Below are positions 8,665 to 17,797 of a DNA stretch of 64,000 nt, in pieces. The stretch lies in NCBI GenBank assembly GCA_023400405.1, contig JAEXFD010000007.1, forward strand, positions 124,001 through 188,000, in the 5' to 3' direction. Each line of letters opens with the position of its first letter. Position 1 is the first letter of the stretch. Made by a program: the position numbers and the translations under genes. A model generated the notes under the pieces. The model worked only from the letters and a program-made list of their open reading frames with translations. It ran no database searches and was not told where the DNA came from. Source of the stretch: Pseudomonadota bacterium (GTDB lineage Bacteria; Pseudomonadota; Alphaproteobacteria; Sphingomonadales; Sphingomonadaceae).

Positions 8665-11541
8665 ATGAACAGGCTCGAAATCGGTCGCATGGCCCTGTTG
8701 AGTGGATGCGCCCTCATCGCCACGGTCGCACCTGCGGCGGCGCAGTCGACAGCGCCGGAAGCGCAAACGCCGGAAAGCTCGGCAGCTCCGGCCGGCCAGG
8801 ATATCATCGTCACCGGCAGCCGCGTGGTACGCGACGGCTATAATCAGCCGACGCCCGTCACCGTCGCGCCGACCGAGGAGCTCGAAAAGGCGACCCCAAC
8901 GAACCTCGCCGATGCGATCAACAAGCTGCCGCAATTCGCCAACTCCACCAGCCCGGCAGCCAACACGCAGTTGCAGGGCAATAGTGGCGAGCATGGCAAT
9001 CTGCTCAACCTTCGCGGCGTCGGCCCGACTCGCGCGCTGATCCTGCTCGACGGCATCCGCGTGCCGCCGACCACCTTCCGCGGCGCGGTGGACGTGAACA
9101 CGATCCCGCAGCTGTTGATCCAGCGCGTCGACGTCGTCACGGGCGGCGCCTCGGCCGTCTATGGCTCGGACGCGGTCAGCGGCGCGGTTAACTTCGTCCT
9201 CGACAAGAAGTTTACCGGCGTGAAGGGCGTGGCGCAGCGCGGTGTCTCGACTCGCGGCGACCTGGGCAATTACCGGGTCGGCCTCGCCGGCGGCATGAGT
9301 TTCGCAGGCGATCGCGGCCATATCCTCGCATCGATCGAGCGCTATGACAGCGAGGGAATCAAGCGCAGCGCCCGCATCTATGGCGGCGATGCCTATGCTG
9401 CCGTCGGTTCGGTGCCAGGCTCGACCGCGGCGCCAGGGCGAGCCGCGAACCCGTTCATCTTCCTGCCGAACCTGCGCTTCACGACCAACGACTATAACAA
9501 CGGCATCATCCTCACGAGCACCGCGCCGTCGCTCACCAACACGATCTTCCTGCCCGGCGGCGCGGTTCGCCCGATCCAGCGCGGCACCACAACCGGCACA
9601 CCCGGCACCAATGTCGGCGGCGACGGACTCTATATTCCCGGCTCCAACCAGCTGATCGCGCCGCTGACCACCACCCAGGGCTATGGCCGGCTCTCCTATG
9701 ATTTGACCAGTACGCTCACCGCACATGTTCAGGGGAGCTATTCGCGCAGCGTCACCAGCTACGACACGCAGGCGCAGTCGGTGCTCGGCTTCCGCTTCTT
9801 CAGCGGCAATGCCTTTCTCAACCCGGCGGTCCAGGCGCAAATGGGGCCGAACGACTCCTTCACCGTGTTCCGCTTCATCGCCGAACAGGGCCCGATCCCC
9901 ACGCGCGAACAGACCGACGCCTATCTGGTCAACGCCGGCCTCGAATGGAAGCTTGGAGGGTGGAACGTCACGGCCGATTACACCCATGGCAGTTCCATCA
10001 CCAATTTCGCGCAGAAGCAGGTCGAGATTCCGAAGCTCGCCGCCGCGCTCGATGCGGTGCGTGCCCCGGACAATTCGATCGTCTGCCGCGTCACGCTCAC
10101 CAATCCTGGCCTCTATCCGGGATGCAAGCCGATCAACGTGTTCGGCGCGGGCACGCCCTCAACCGCCGATCTGGAAACCGTGCTCGGCGTCTCGCGGTAT
10201 CGCGCCGAGAACACCACTGACGACTTCGTCCTTTCGGCGCGCGGCGATCTCTTCCAACTGCCGGCGGGACCGGTGACGGTGGCGGTCGGTGGCCAGTATC
10301 GCGAGCAGGCACTGAACCTGACCTCCAATTCCGATCCGGCCGTGCCGATCGATTTCACGGGTCTGCGGGGCATCCCCGCCAACCGCATGACTCGGTTCAA
10401 CAACACCAATGTCGGTTCGGCCGTCGGCAAGCTGACGGTGAAGGAAGCCTTCGCCGAAGCGCAGGTCCCAATCTTCAAGGACCAGTCCTTCGCCCGTGAG
10501 CTCAGCCTCAACGGCGCCGTCCGCGTGACCGATTACAGCACCAGCGGCAGCGTGACGACGTGGAAAGTCGGGGCGGTGTACAAGCCGATCAACGACATCA
10601 TGTTCCGCGTCACGCGCTCGCGCGATATCCGCGCGCCGTCCCTGTTCGAACTGTTCGCCGGCATCCAGACGGCGCCGGTCAACTTCAACGACCCGCACAC
10701 CGGCACCCCGGGTTCGATCCGTCAGTTCAGCGGCGGCAATCCGAACCTCAAGCCGGAGACCGGCGACACGTTCGCGGCCGGCGTGGTGCTCAGCCCGAGC
10801 TTCTTGCCCGGCTTCAATGCATCGGTCGATTATTATGATCTCAAGATCAACGGCGCGATCGCCACGCAGGGGCTCAACGACGTGGTCAACGAGTGCGAAG
10901 CGTCCAACGGCACGTCGCCAACCTGCAGCCTGATCGACCGGCCGCTGCCGTTCAATGACCGGTCCCCGGCCAACTATCCGACCTCGGTGAGTCTGATCAC
11001 GCAGAACATCAGCTTCCTGCGGACCAGTGGTGTGGACGTCGCGCTCTCCTACCGCTCCAAGGTCGGTAACGGCGAGCTGAACCTGCGCGCCTATGCGAAC
11101 TATCTCGATCGCTACAAGACGCAGACCAATTCGATTGCCCCCGTGATCGATTATGCCGGCCACGGCGTGAATAGCCAGACCAGCTATGCCTACCCCAAAT
11201 TCCGGGGCAATTTCAGTGCCGATTACAGCAATGGCGGGTTCACGCTCTTCGTGCAGGAGACGATGATCGGCAAGGTGACGATCGGCAACCTCAAGAACGA
11301 TCCAACCTCGTTCTACGCGGTGCCAGCGATCAAGCCGGTCTTCTACACGGACGCGACGATTTCTTACAAATTTGACACCGCAGGTGCGCCCGAATTGTTT
11401 TTGACCGCGACGAACCTGTTCGACCGCAAGCCGCCGCTCGTGGCGGCTGCGGCAGCGCCGGGACTGATCTATCCGACGCTGTTCACGCTTTACAACGTCG
11501 CGGGCCGCACGCTCACCGCAGGAGTCCGCTTCAGGTTCTGA
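8665..11541 (+). CDS. TonB-dependent outer-membrane receptor
   Basis: This outer-membrane transporter has 958 residues. A signal peptide (positive n-region MNRLEIGR, hydrophobic core, cleavage near APAAAQ) precedes DIIVTGSRV and a plug domain with LLNLRGVGPTRALILLDG and GGASAVYGSDAVSGAVNFVL. The C-terminal beta barrel has the TonB-receptor segment around GGNPNLKPETGDTF and ends in an aromatic residue (GVRFRF), as barrel proteins do. A GGGAGAG ribosome site precedes the ATG. It follows the kinase gene by 63 bases. In sphingomonads such receptors often serve uptake of bulky hydrophobic carbon sources, so it may import the substrate of this block. Confidence 0.95.
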   Translation: MNRLEIGRMALLSGCALIATVAPAAAQSTAPEAQTPESSAAPAGQDIIVTGSRVVRDGYNQPTPVTVAPTEELEKATPTNLADAINKLPQFANSTSPAANTQLQGNSGEHGNLLNLRGVGPTRALILLDGIRVPPTTFRGAVDVNTIPQLLIQRVDVVTGGASAVYGSDAVSGAVNFVLDKKFTGVKGVAQRGVSTRGDLGNYRVGLAGGMSFAGDRGHILASIERYDSEGIKRSARIYGGDAYAAVGSVPGSTAAPGRAANPFIFLPNLRFTTNDYNNGIILTSTAPSLTNTIFLPGGAVRPIQRGTTTGTPGTNVGGDGLYIPGSNQLIAPLTTTQGYGRLSYDLTSTLTAHVQGSYSRSVTSYDTQAQSVLGFRFFSGNAFLNPAVQAQMGPNDSFTVFRFIAEQGPIPTREQTDAYLVNAGLEWKLGGWNVTADYTHGSSITNFAQKQVEIPKLAAALDAVRAPDNSIVCRVTLTNPGLYPGCKPINVFGAGTPSTADLETVLGVSRYRAENTTDDFVLSARGDLFQLPAGPVTVAVGGQYREQALNLTSNSDPAVPIDFTGLRGIPANRMTRFNNTNVGSAVGKLTVKEAFAEAQVPIFKDQSFARELSLNGAVRVTDYSTSGSVTTWKVGAVYKPINDIMFRVTRSRDIRAPSLFELFAGIQTAPVNFNDPHTGTPGSIRQFSGGNPNLKPETGDTFAAGVVLSPSFLPGFNASVDYYDLKINGAIATQGLNDVVNECEASNGTSPTCSLIDRPLPFNDRSPANYPTSVSLITQNISFLRTSGVDVALSYRSKVGNGELNLRAYANYLDRYKTQTNSIAPVIDYAGHGVNSQTSYAYPKFRGNFSADYSNGGFTLFVQETMIGKVTIGNLKNDPTSFYAVPAIKPVFYTDATISYKFDTAGAPELFLTATNLFDRKPPLVAAAAAPGLIYPTLFTLYNVAGRTLTAGVRFRF

Positions 11542-11584
11542 CCTGGCCCGGACGGCGACTGAAGCAAAGCGCCTGATCAAGCTG

Positions 11585-11615
11585 GACGACGGCCCGGTCC
11601 GACTGGGTTGTCGTC
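11585..11615. terminator. possible hairpin between receptor and MFS genes
   Basis: GACGAC and GTCGTC form outer arms, and an inner CCC/GGG pairs across the loop. No T-run follows, so this is at best a weak or attenuating structure after the receptor gene. Confidence 0.3.
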
Positions 11616-11643
11616 CCACCCGCTTTGCGGAGACAAGGTTCGT

Positions 11644-12936
11644 ATGACGAGTTCGACGCTGAAACCTGCAGAACCTGCCCAAGGGCATCGGATGCGCCGC
11701 ACCATGCTCGTGATGCTCGGCCTGGTTTCGATGTTCAACTATATCGACCGGACGGTGTTGTCCGTGCTGCAAGAGCCGATCAAGCGCGAACTCCACCTCA
11801 GCGACGGCCAGCTCGGGCTGCTGACCGGGCTGGCCTTCGCGCTCTTCTACGCGACGCTGTCGCTGCCGATCGCCCGGCTGGCCGATCGGATGAACCGGCG
11901 CAACATCGTCGCCGCCTCGCTCGCGACATGGAGCGCGATGACGGCACTTTCCGGGCTCGCCACCGGCTTTGCATCGCTCGTCGCCTTCCGGATCGGCGTC
12001 GCGCTCGGCGAGGCCGGCTCGGTGCCGGCATCGCATTCGATCATCGCCGATTATTATCCGCCGGAGAAGCGCGTGACCGCGCTCGCTCTATGGGGGCTGG
12101 CACTGCCTGCCGGCATCATGCTCGGCTATGCCTCGGGCGGATGGATCGCCGCCGCGCTCGGATGGCGGCTCGCCTTCGCCGTGATCGGCCTTGCCGGACT
12201 GGCGCTCGCGCCGCTGGTGGTGCTGCTCGTGCGCGAACCCGTGCGGCAGGCGGCGGGAGACCCGGGCGCCGCTGCCGAAGCGGTTCCGTTTGGCGCCGCC
12301 CTTGGCACGCTGTGGCGGCTGCGGACCTATCGCTACATGCTGGCCGGCACGACTCTCCATGCCTTCTCGCAATATGCGATGATGAGCTGGTCCGCGCCGT
12401 TCTACATGCGCGTCCATCACTTGCCGCTGGCCGAAGTCGCTTCGTGGCTGGCGCTGATGAACGGCATCGGCGGTGGGATCGGCATCTATCTGGGCGGCCG
12501 CCTGTCCGACGCGTTCGGTGCGCGCCGTCCTGCCGGACGCGTGGTAGTGAGCGCCGTCGCGATGCTGCTGATGGTGCCCGCCGCGCTCGCACAGTTCCTC
12601 GCGCCGTCGCTGGGAGCGTCGCTGGCTTTCGGCTTCATCGCGACGATGTTGATGTTCTTCTATTACGGCCCGATCGTGGGCGTGCCGCAATCGATCGTCG
12701 CGCCGCGCATGCGCGCGCTGACGTCCGCCGTCACCCTGCTGGTCTTCAACCTGTTCGGCCTCGGCCTGGGGCCAGCGATCACCGGCTTTGCCAGCGATTG
12801 GCTGGCGGCGGGTGGCGCTATGCAAGACACGTCGCTGCGCTATGCGCTGTCAGCGGTCGTGATGTTCTCGCTGGCCGGAGCAGCCTGCATCGCCTGGGCA
12901 AGCCGCTTTTACGCCTCGGAACTGCGCGAACGCTGA
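11644..12936 (+). CDS. MFS transporter, Spinster-like
   Basis: This inner-membrane permease has about 430 residues and 12 predicted membrane segments. The first is MLVMLGLVSMFNYIDRTVL, whose N-Y-I-D-R is typical of the Spinster-type branch. The loop LADRMNRRNIVAASL is the MFS motif A between segments 2 and 3. I chose the ATG with GGAGACAAGG upstream; an in-frame TTG 36 bases earlier lacks a site. It lies between the TonB receptor and a secreted DUF1254 protein. It probably moves the imported substrate, or a processed form, across the inner membrane. Substrate not predictable. Confidence 0.9.
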   Translation: MTSSTLKPAEPAQGHRMRRTMLVMLGLVSMFNYIDRTVLSVLQEPIKRELHLSDGQLGLLTGLAFALFYATLSLPIARLADRMNRRNIVAASLATWSAMTALSGLATGFASLVAFRIGVALGEAGSVPASHSIIADYYPPEKRVTALALWGLALPAGIMLGYASGGWIAAALGWRLAFAVIGLAGLALAPLVVLLVREPVRQAAGDPGAAAEAVPFGAALGTLWRLRTYRYMLAGTTLHAFSQYAMMSWSAPFYMRVHHLPLAEVASWLALMNGIGGGIGIYLGGRLSDAFGARRPAGRVVVSAVAMLLMVPAALAQFLAPSLGASLAFGFIATMLMFFYYGPIVGVPQSIVAPRMRALTSAVTLLVFNLFGLGLGPAITGFASDWLAAGGAMQDTSLRYALSAVVMFSLAGAACIAWASRFYASELRER

Positions 12937-12962
12937 TTCGTCGTCGCGACCGGGAGAATAGC

Positions 12963-14465
12963 TTGCCTCTGCCCAGCACCTTCCGATCTGCCGCCCTGGT
13001 CGTGCTGATGCTGCTAACGCCCGCCAGCCACGCCGGGAGGGAGCCGCTCCGCCAAGCCGCGACGACCCGCACGCTGTTCTCAGGTCCCAGCGCGGACCCC
13101 TATACGCTGGCACTGCGCGCGACGATCTGGGGCTATCCGTTGGTCCGCGCCGCCGAGCTTCGTCAGAAGGCAACCCAGCCCGACCACCCGTTCGCCCCAC
13201 GCCCGGCGACTCTCGCCACCGCGCCGATCAACCGGCTCGGGCGCGCCCGCGCGCTCGCCAACCCCGAAACCCGGATCGGCGTGGCTCCCAATAACGACAC
13301 GCTCTATGCGCTGGCGTTCCTCGACACCGATGTCGGGCCGTTCCAGCTGGACACTCCCGATTTCGGCAGACGCTACTATGTTTTTCAGTTCGGCGAGGCG
13401 GACAGTTCCACTCGATACGCCTTCGGCCAGGGCAGCCATGGCGCCAAGCTGCCGCCGATCTTCATCGTCGGCCCTGGCTATCGAGACCCCACTCCCCCGG
13501 GCGCGATCGTCGTGCGCAGCCAGCAACGCTATCTGATGGTGGCCGGGCGCGTGCTGATCGACGGGCCGAAGGACCTGCCGCTCGTCCACGCCCTCCAGGA
13601 TCGGATCCAGCTGCGGAAATGGCTTGCGCCGGGGCGACTGGTGGAGGCGTCGGTGACGCCTCAGCGCCCGCTCGCAACCGCGGCCGCCGCACCATGGAAA
13701 TTGCTGGCCGATTTGGGCGTTGTGCTCGCGGACTGGCGAGCCGCCCCGGAAGATCGCGCCCTACTCGCGTCGTTCCGGCGGATCGGCCTCACCCCGCGCG
13801 GCGGGTTTCGCGTCGAAACGCTGGCCCCCGCGGATCGAGCGGCAGTGGAACGCGGCATTGCCGACGGTCTCGAGATCATCCGGGCAAAGACCAAGGCGCT
13901 CGGCACGATCGCCAATGGCTGGTCGACGAGCGATGCCGGCTCACAGTTCGGCCAGGACTATCTACTGCGCGCCGCGGTCGCGATGGATCAGATCTACGTC
14001 CTGGACAAGCGCGAGGCACTGTACCCCGTCGCGCATCTCGACGGCGCCGGCCAGCCGCTGGACGGCCATGCGGACTATGTGATCTGCTTCCCCAAGCGGG
14101 ATCTGCCGCCGGTGGATGCCTTCTGGTCGATCACCCTCTACTACGACAGGGGCTTCCTGGTGCCGAACGCCATCGGGCGCTATTCGATCGGGGACCGGAC
14201 GCCGGGCATCGCCTTTGGTCGCGATGGATCGCTGCGCCTCTACATTCAGAACGCCGATCCCGGCCCGGACAAGCGGAACAACTGGCTGCCGACGCCGCGC
14301 GAGAAGTTCATGCTGATGATGCGGCTCTATCACCCGACCGAACGCGCCATTGCGGGCCGCTGGCATCCGCCTGCCGTTATCCGCGTATCGCCGCCCTCGG
14401 GCGCGTCGCCCGCCGGTACGTCAGGCGGCGAGTGCGGCTCGGGCGGCGATGCCGCCGCCGAATAG
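12963..14465 (+). CDS. exported DUF1254/DUF1214 protein (copy 1)
   Basis: About 500 residues, starting at a TTG with a GGGAG site. A hydrophobic N-terminus (FRSAALVVLMLLTPASHA) is a probable signal peptide. The DUF1254 part includes ATIWGYPLV and APNNDTLYALAFLD. The DUF1214 part includes PPVDAFWSITLYYDRGFLVPN, YSIGDRTPG and the WLPTP region. The family is widespread in catabolic loci but lacks an assigned reaction. The last roughly 25 residues are Gly/Ser/Ala-rich and unlike the family. They overlap the 3' end of the opposing dehydrogenase gene by 45 bases, suggesting the original stop was lost. Two paralogues lie at 26,138 and 39,172. Confidence 0.85.
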   Translation: MPLPSTFRSAALVVLMLLTPASHAGREPLRQAATTRTLFSGPSADPYTLALRATIWGYPLVRAAELRQKATQPDHPFAPRPATLATAPINRLGRARALANPETRIGVAPNNDTLYALAFLDTDVGPFQLDTPDFGRRYYVFQFGEADSSTRYAFGQGSHGAKLPPIFIVGPGYRDPTPPGAIVVRSQQRYLMVAGRVLIDGPKDLPLVHALQDRIQLRKWLAPGRLVEASVTPQRPLATAAAAPWKLLADLGVVLADWRAAPEDRALLASFRRIGLTPRGGFRVETLAPADRAAVERGIADGLEIIRAKTKALGTIANGWSTSDAGSQFGQDYLLRAAVAMDQIYVLDKREALYPVAHLDGAGQPLDGHADYVICFPKRDLPPVDAFWSITLYYDRGFLVPNAIGRYSIGDRTPGIAFGRDGSLRLYIQNADPGPDKRNNWLPTPREKFMLMMRLYHPTERAIAGRWHPPAVIRVSPPSGASPAGTSGGECGSGGDAAAE

Positions 14466-15419
14466 CCGCGACAGCAGCAGCACACGCCGCAGGCCGCGAC
14501 CGACCGCGAGTTCCTCGGTCACCCCCATGCCGCCGTGCAGCTGGACGGCGGACTCGGCGAGGCCGAGCGCGGCATCGCCGATGAACGCCTTGGCGCGAGT
14601 TACCGCGCGCGGCCGATCCGCCGCATCGACCAGGGCGGCCTTCAGCAACAGCGATCGGGACTGTTCGAGATCGGTATACAGCCGCGCGCAGCGATGCTGC
14701 ACGGCCTGGAAGCTCCCGATCGGCTTGCCGAACTGGTGGCGCTGGCGAACATAATCGAGCGTGAGCGCGAGCAGCGTATCCATCGCGCCGACCAGTTCCG
14801 CCAGGATCGCGAGCTCGGCCAGCGCTACGCACTCCGCCAGCGCCTCGGGTGAAAGCGCGATTAGCTGTGCCGGCGCGCCCTCGAAGCGCAGCTGTGCCGC
14901 GATACTGCCGTCGACCAGCCGCGCAGGTCTGCGAACGACTCCAGGCGCCTCCGCATCGACGAGCGCCAGCCGGCCATGCGCATCGGCCACCAGGAACGCC
15001 GCGGCTTCCATTCCCTCCCGAACGATGTCCATAGCGCCGGACACTGCACCGCTCGCGATCGAGCCTCCCTGCGCAAAGGCGAGCACCGCCGTCCCGTCCA
15101 GCAGCGGCTGCCCCCATTTGGCGGCAAGCGCACTTCCGGACAGGGCACGGCCGCACAGCACGACGCTCTCGGCGAGCGGCGTGATCGCCAGGGCACGGCC
15201 CATCTCCTCGGCGACGATCATCACTTCGGCCGCACCGCCGCCCATGCCCCCCATTGCCTCGGGGAGCAGGAACGCGAACAGGCCGAGTTCCCCCAGCGCC
15301 TGCCAGTCCGCCCGCGACATCGGCGCCTTCGCCATGGTCGTCGCGTCGTAGCGGTCCGCGAGGAAACGGCGAACCATGTCGCGGACCATTCCCTGCTCGT
15401 CGCTGAGGGTGAGATCCAT
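14421..15419 (-). CDS. acyl-CoA dehydrogenase, short FadE28/ChsE1-like subunit
   Basis: This acyl-CoA dehydrogenase-fold protein has 332 residues, shorter than the usual 380-400. It has LTLSDEQGMVRDMVRRFLADRYD at the N-terminus (PF02771 region), RQRHQFGKPIGSFQAVQH in the helical domain and HGGMGVTEE near the C-terminus. Neither a YEGT-type Glu nor a strong FAD signature is visible, as in the smaller subunits of heteromeric dehydrogenases such as FadE28 with FadE29. It is encoded with a full-length dehydrogenase (16,615-17,793), a natural partner. The ATG was chosen at the conserved MDLTLSDEQ, three bases after the thiolase stop. Heteromer formation is inferred. Confidence 0.85.
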   Translation of the reverse strand: MDLTLSDEQGMVRDMVRRFLADRYDATTMAKAPMSRADWQALGELGLFAFLLPEAMGGMGGGAAEVMIVAEEMGRALAITPLAESVVLCGRALSGSALAAKWGQPLLDGTAVLAFAQGGSIASGAVSGAMDIVREGMEAAAFLVADAHGRLALVDAEAPGVVRRPARLVDGSIAAQLRFEGAPAQLIALSPEALAECVALAELAILAELVGAMDTLLALTLDYVRQRHQFGKPIGSFQAVQHRCARLYTDLEQSRSLLLKAALVDAADRPRAVTRAKAFIGDAALGLAESAVQLHGGMGVTEELAVGRGLRRVLLLSRLFGGGIAARAALAA

Positions 15420-15421
15420 CG

Positions 15422-16597
15422 TCAGAGCACCTCGATGATTGATGCGTTGGCGATGCCGCCGCCTTCGCACATCGTCTGCAGGCCATAACGGCCGCCCCGG
15501 GCCTTGAGCGCGTGGATCAGCGTCGCCATCAACTTGGTGCCGGTGGCGCCGAGGGGATGGCCGAGCGCGATCGCGCCGCCATTGACGTTGAGCTTCGCCG
15601 GATCGGCATCGAGGGCCATGAGCCAGGCCATCGGGATCGAGGCGAAGGCCTCGTTGACTTCGAACAGGTCGATGTCGTTCAGCGAAAGGCCGGCGCGATC
15701 GAGCACTCGGCGTGTCGCGGGGATCGGCTCTTCGAGCATGATCACCGGATCGCCGGCCGTCACCGCCAGGTTCACGATCCGCGCGATCGGAGTGAGGCCA
15801 TGGGTCCGGACGGCGGCTTCGGAAGCGACGAGCACGCCGCTCGCGCCGTCGCAGATCTGGCTGGCGGACGCCGCCGAAAGCGTGCCGCCTTCGCTCAGCA
15901 GCTTGACCGAGCCGATCGATTCCAGCGAGGCATCGGAGCGCACGCCTTCGTCGCGATCGTGGATGGCCTGCACGCCTTCCGCCGTGACGATCGGCACCGG
16001 CACGATTTCCCTGGCGAACGCATCGGCCGCCATCGCCGCGGCCGCCTTTTGGTGGCTTTCGAGGGCGAAGCGATCATGCGCTTCGCGGGTAAAGCCATAT
16101 TTGTCGGCGATCATCTGGGCGCCATGGAACTGGCTGAACATCTCCACGCCGAAGCGCTTCTGGATCGCCTCCGAAAACGGGTTCGCCCCGATTCCGGCCG
16201 CCTTGGCGAGCCCGATCGGCGATCCCATCGGCACGCGGGTCATGCTCTCGACGCCACCGGCAATGACGATGTCCTGCATCCCGGACATCACCGCCTGCGC
16301 GGCGAAATGGACCGCCTGTTGCGACGATCCGCATTGGCGATCGATCGTCACCGCGGGGACGCTCTGGGGCAGGCTGGAGGCAAGGACCACGTTGCGGCCA
16401 AAGGCGAAGCTCTGTTCGCCGACCTGGCTCACACAGCCGATGATCACATCGTCCACGGCGGCGGGATCGATGCCGGCGTCCGCCACCAGCGCGTCGAGCA
16501 CGAGCGCGCCGAGATCGGCGGGGTGCCATCCGGCGAGCCGGCCGTTGCGGCGGCCCCCGGCGGTGCGGCGGGCGGAAACGATATAGGCTTCGGGCAT
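15422..16597 (-). CDS. acetyl-CoA acyltransferase (thiolase)
   Basis: This degradative thiolase has 391 residues. The nucleophilic Cys lies in TIDRQCGSSQQA near residue 90. The catalytic His is in GGAIALGHPLGATGTK, and the second Cys is in LQTMCEGGGIAN near the C-terminus. It would cleave 3-ketoacyl-CoA to acetyl- or propionyl-CoA plus a shortened acyl-CoA. All three catalytic residues are present, unlike the thiolase-like gene two places upstream. It lies between two dissimilar acyl-CoA dehydrogenase genes in a leftward operon running from 19,365 to 14,421. Confidence 0.94.
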   Translation of the reverse strand: MPEAYIVSARRTAGGRRNGRLAGWHPADLGALVLDALVADAGIDPAAVDDVIIGCVSQVGEQSFAFGRNVVLASSLPQSVPAVTIDRQCGSSQQAVHFAAQAVMSGMQDIVIAGGVESMTRVPMGSPIGLAKAAGIGANPFSEAIQKRFGVEMFSQFHGAQMIADKYGFTREAHDRFALESHQKAAAAMAADAFAREIVPVPIVTAEGVQAIHDRDEGVRSDASLESIGSVKLLSEGGTLSAASASQICDGASGVLVASEAAVRTHGLTPIARIVNLAVTAGDPVIMLEEPIPATRRVLDRAGLSLNDIDLFEVNEAFASIPMAWLMALDADPAKLNVNGGAIALGHPLGATGTKLMATLIHALKARGGRYGLQTMCEGGGIANASIIEVL

Positions 16598-16614
16598 TTC
16601 GGGTCCTTTGTCTG

Positions 16615-17793
16615 TCAGAGGCCGAGTGCGGCCTTCGCGATAATGGTGAGCTGGATTTCGCTGGTGCCGCCGAAAATCGACCAGGCGCGGGCGTTCAGAT
16701 AGCGTGCCGCGGCGACCTGCGCTTCATCCGAGCGCACCGGCGACGACATGTCGGGCCGATAGAAGGGACGTTCCTCCGGGAGCTGCAGCCCGGCCATGCC
16801 AAAGCCATCGACCGCCAGTGCCTCGATCCCCTGGCGGATTTCCGAGGCCAGCAGCTTGGTCGTCAGGCTTCGCGGGTCGGGCGTCGCACCGTTCTCGATC
16901 TCGATCAGGGTGCGAAGCTCGGTCATCTCAAGCGCTTCGGCCTCGAGCTCCAGCCGCGCCGCGCGGGCAGCCAGCTCGCCACTCAGCGGCCCCATCGCCT
17001 CGCGCAGCCGGGCGAGGTCCGCGAGCAAGGCCGGCGCGAAACTCGATCCGCCGCGCTCATTTTCGAGCAGGAACTTCGCGATCGCCCACCCCTGCCCCTC
17101 CTCGCCGATGCGATCCGAGACCGGAACCCGGACGGAATCGAGAAACACTTCATTGAGCTCGTGATCTCCCGACGCACTGAGGATCGGCTTCACGGTGACG
17201 CCGGGCTGCGCAATATCGATCAGCAGGAAGCTGATCCCCTGTTGCGGCTTCACCTCCGGATCGGTGCGCACCAGCGCGAACAGACGATTGGCGAATTGCG
17301 CCTGTGTCGTCCAGATCTTGTGGCCGGAGACGATATAGGCGTCCCCGTCGCGGACCGCGCGCGTCCTGAGGCTCGCGAGATCGGACCCCGAACCGGGCTC
17401 GGAAAAGCCCTGCGCCCAGACATGCTCGCCGCTCCGCAGGCGCGGGAGGTATTGCGCCTTCTGGGCTTCGGTGCCGAAGGTGTAGAGCACCGGCCCGACC
17501 AGCTTGAGCCCCATGCCCGGCAGGATCGGGGCACCGGCTTCGGCGCACTCCTTTTCGAAGATCCAGCGCTGGATCGGGCTCCAGCCCGGCCCGCCGGCCG
17601 TCGCCGGCCAGTGATAGACCAACCAGCCCTGCGCCTCGAGGATGGCCTGCCATTCGCGTGCGATATCGGGTTCCGCGAAGACGCCCGAGGTCAGCGCCGC
17701 ACCGCGCCTCAGCCTCGGCGAAAGCGACTCGGCCAGGAACGCGCGAACCTCGTCGCGAAAGGCGCGCTGCGCATCGGTGAACATGAGGTCCAT
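16615..17793 (-). CDS. acyl-CoA dehydrogenase, FadE29/ChsE2-like subunit
   Basis: Full-length dehydrogenase of 392 residues. FSEPGSGSDLASLRTRAV is the FAD/substrate signature and VSGHKIWTT the middle-domain motif. The last helix has the stretch SIFGGTSEIQ. Classical enzymes carry their base as Glu in YEGT; here that position is Gly. A candidate base is the Glu of LLENERGG in helix G, the position used by isovaleryl-CoA dehydrogenase-type enzymes. With the short dehydrogenase two genes downstream it could form an alpha2beta2 enzyme as in actinobacterial sterol side-chain degradation. Its ATG follows the thiolase-like gene's stop by four bases. Confidence 0.9.
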   Translation of the reverse strand: MDLMFTDAQRAFRDEVRAFLAESLSPRLRRGAALTSGVFAEPDIAREWQAILEAQGWLVYHWPATAGGPGWSPIQRWIFEKECAEAGAPILPGMGLKLVGPVLYTFGTEAQKAQYLPRLRSGEHVWAQGFSEPGSGSDLASLRTRAVRDGDAYIVSGHKIWTTQAQFANRLFALVRTDPEVKPQQGISFLLIDIAQPGVTVKPILSASGDHELNEVFLDSVRVPVSDRIGEEGQGWAIAKFLLENERGGSSFAPALLADLARLREAMGPLSGELAARAARLELEAEALEMTELRTLIEIENGATPDPRSLTTKLLASEIRQGIEALAVDGFGMAGLQLPEERPFYRPDMSSPVRSDEAQVAAARYLNARAWSIFGGTSEIQLTIIAKAALGL

Positions 17794-17797
17794 CGGC

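Noticed and set aside
10159..12036. Large minus-strand reading frame beneath the TonB receptor and MFS gene
   Set aside because: Composition is Arg/Glu/His-rich without any domain, and both plus-strand genes are well supported.
11625..12960. Long open extension upstream of the first DUF1254 gene, in another frame across the MFS gene
   Set aside because: The MFS gene has a ribosome site, membrane segments and motif A in its own frame; the extension is low-complexity Arg-rich and begins in no conserved domain.
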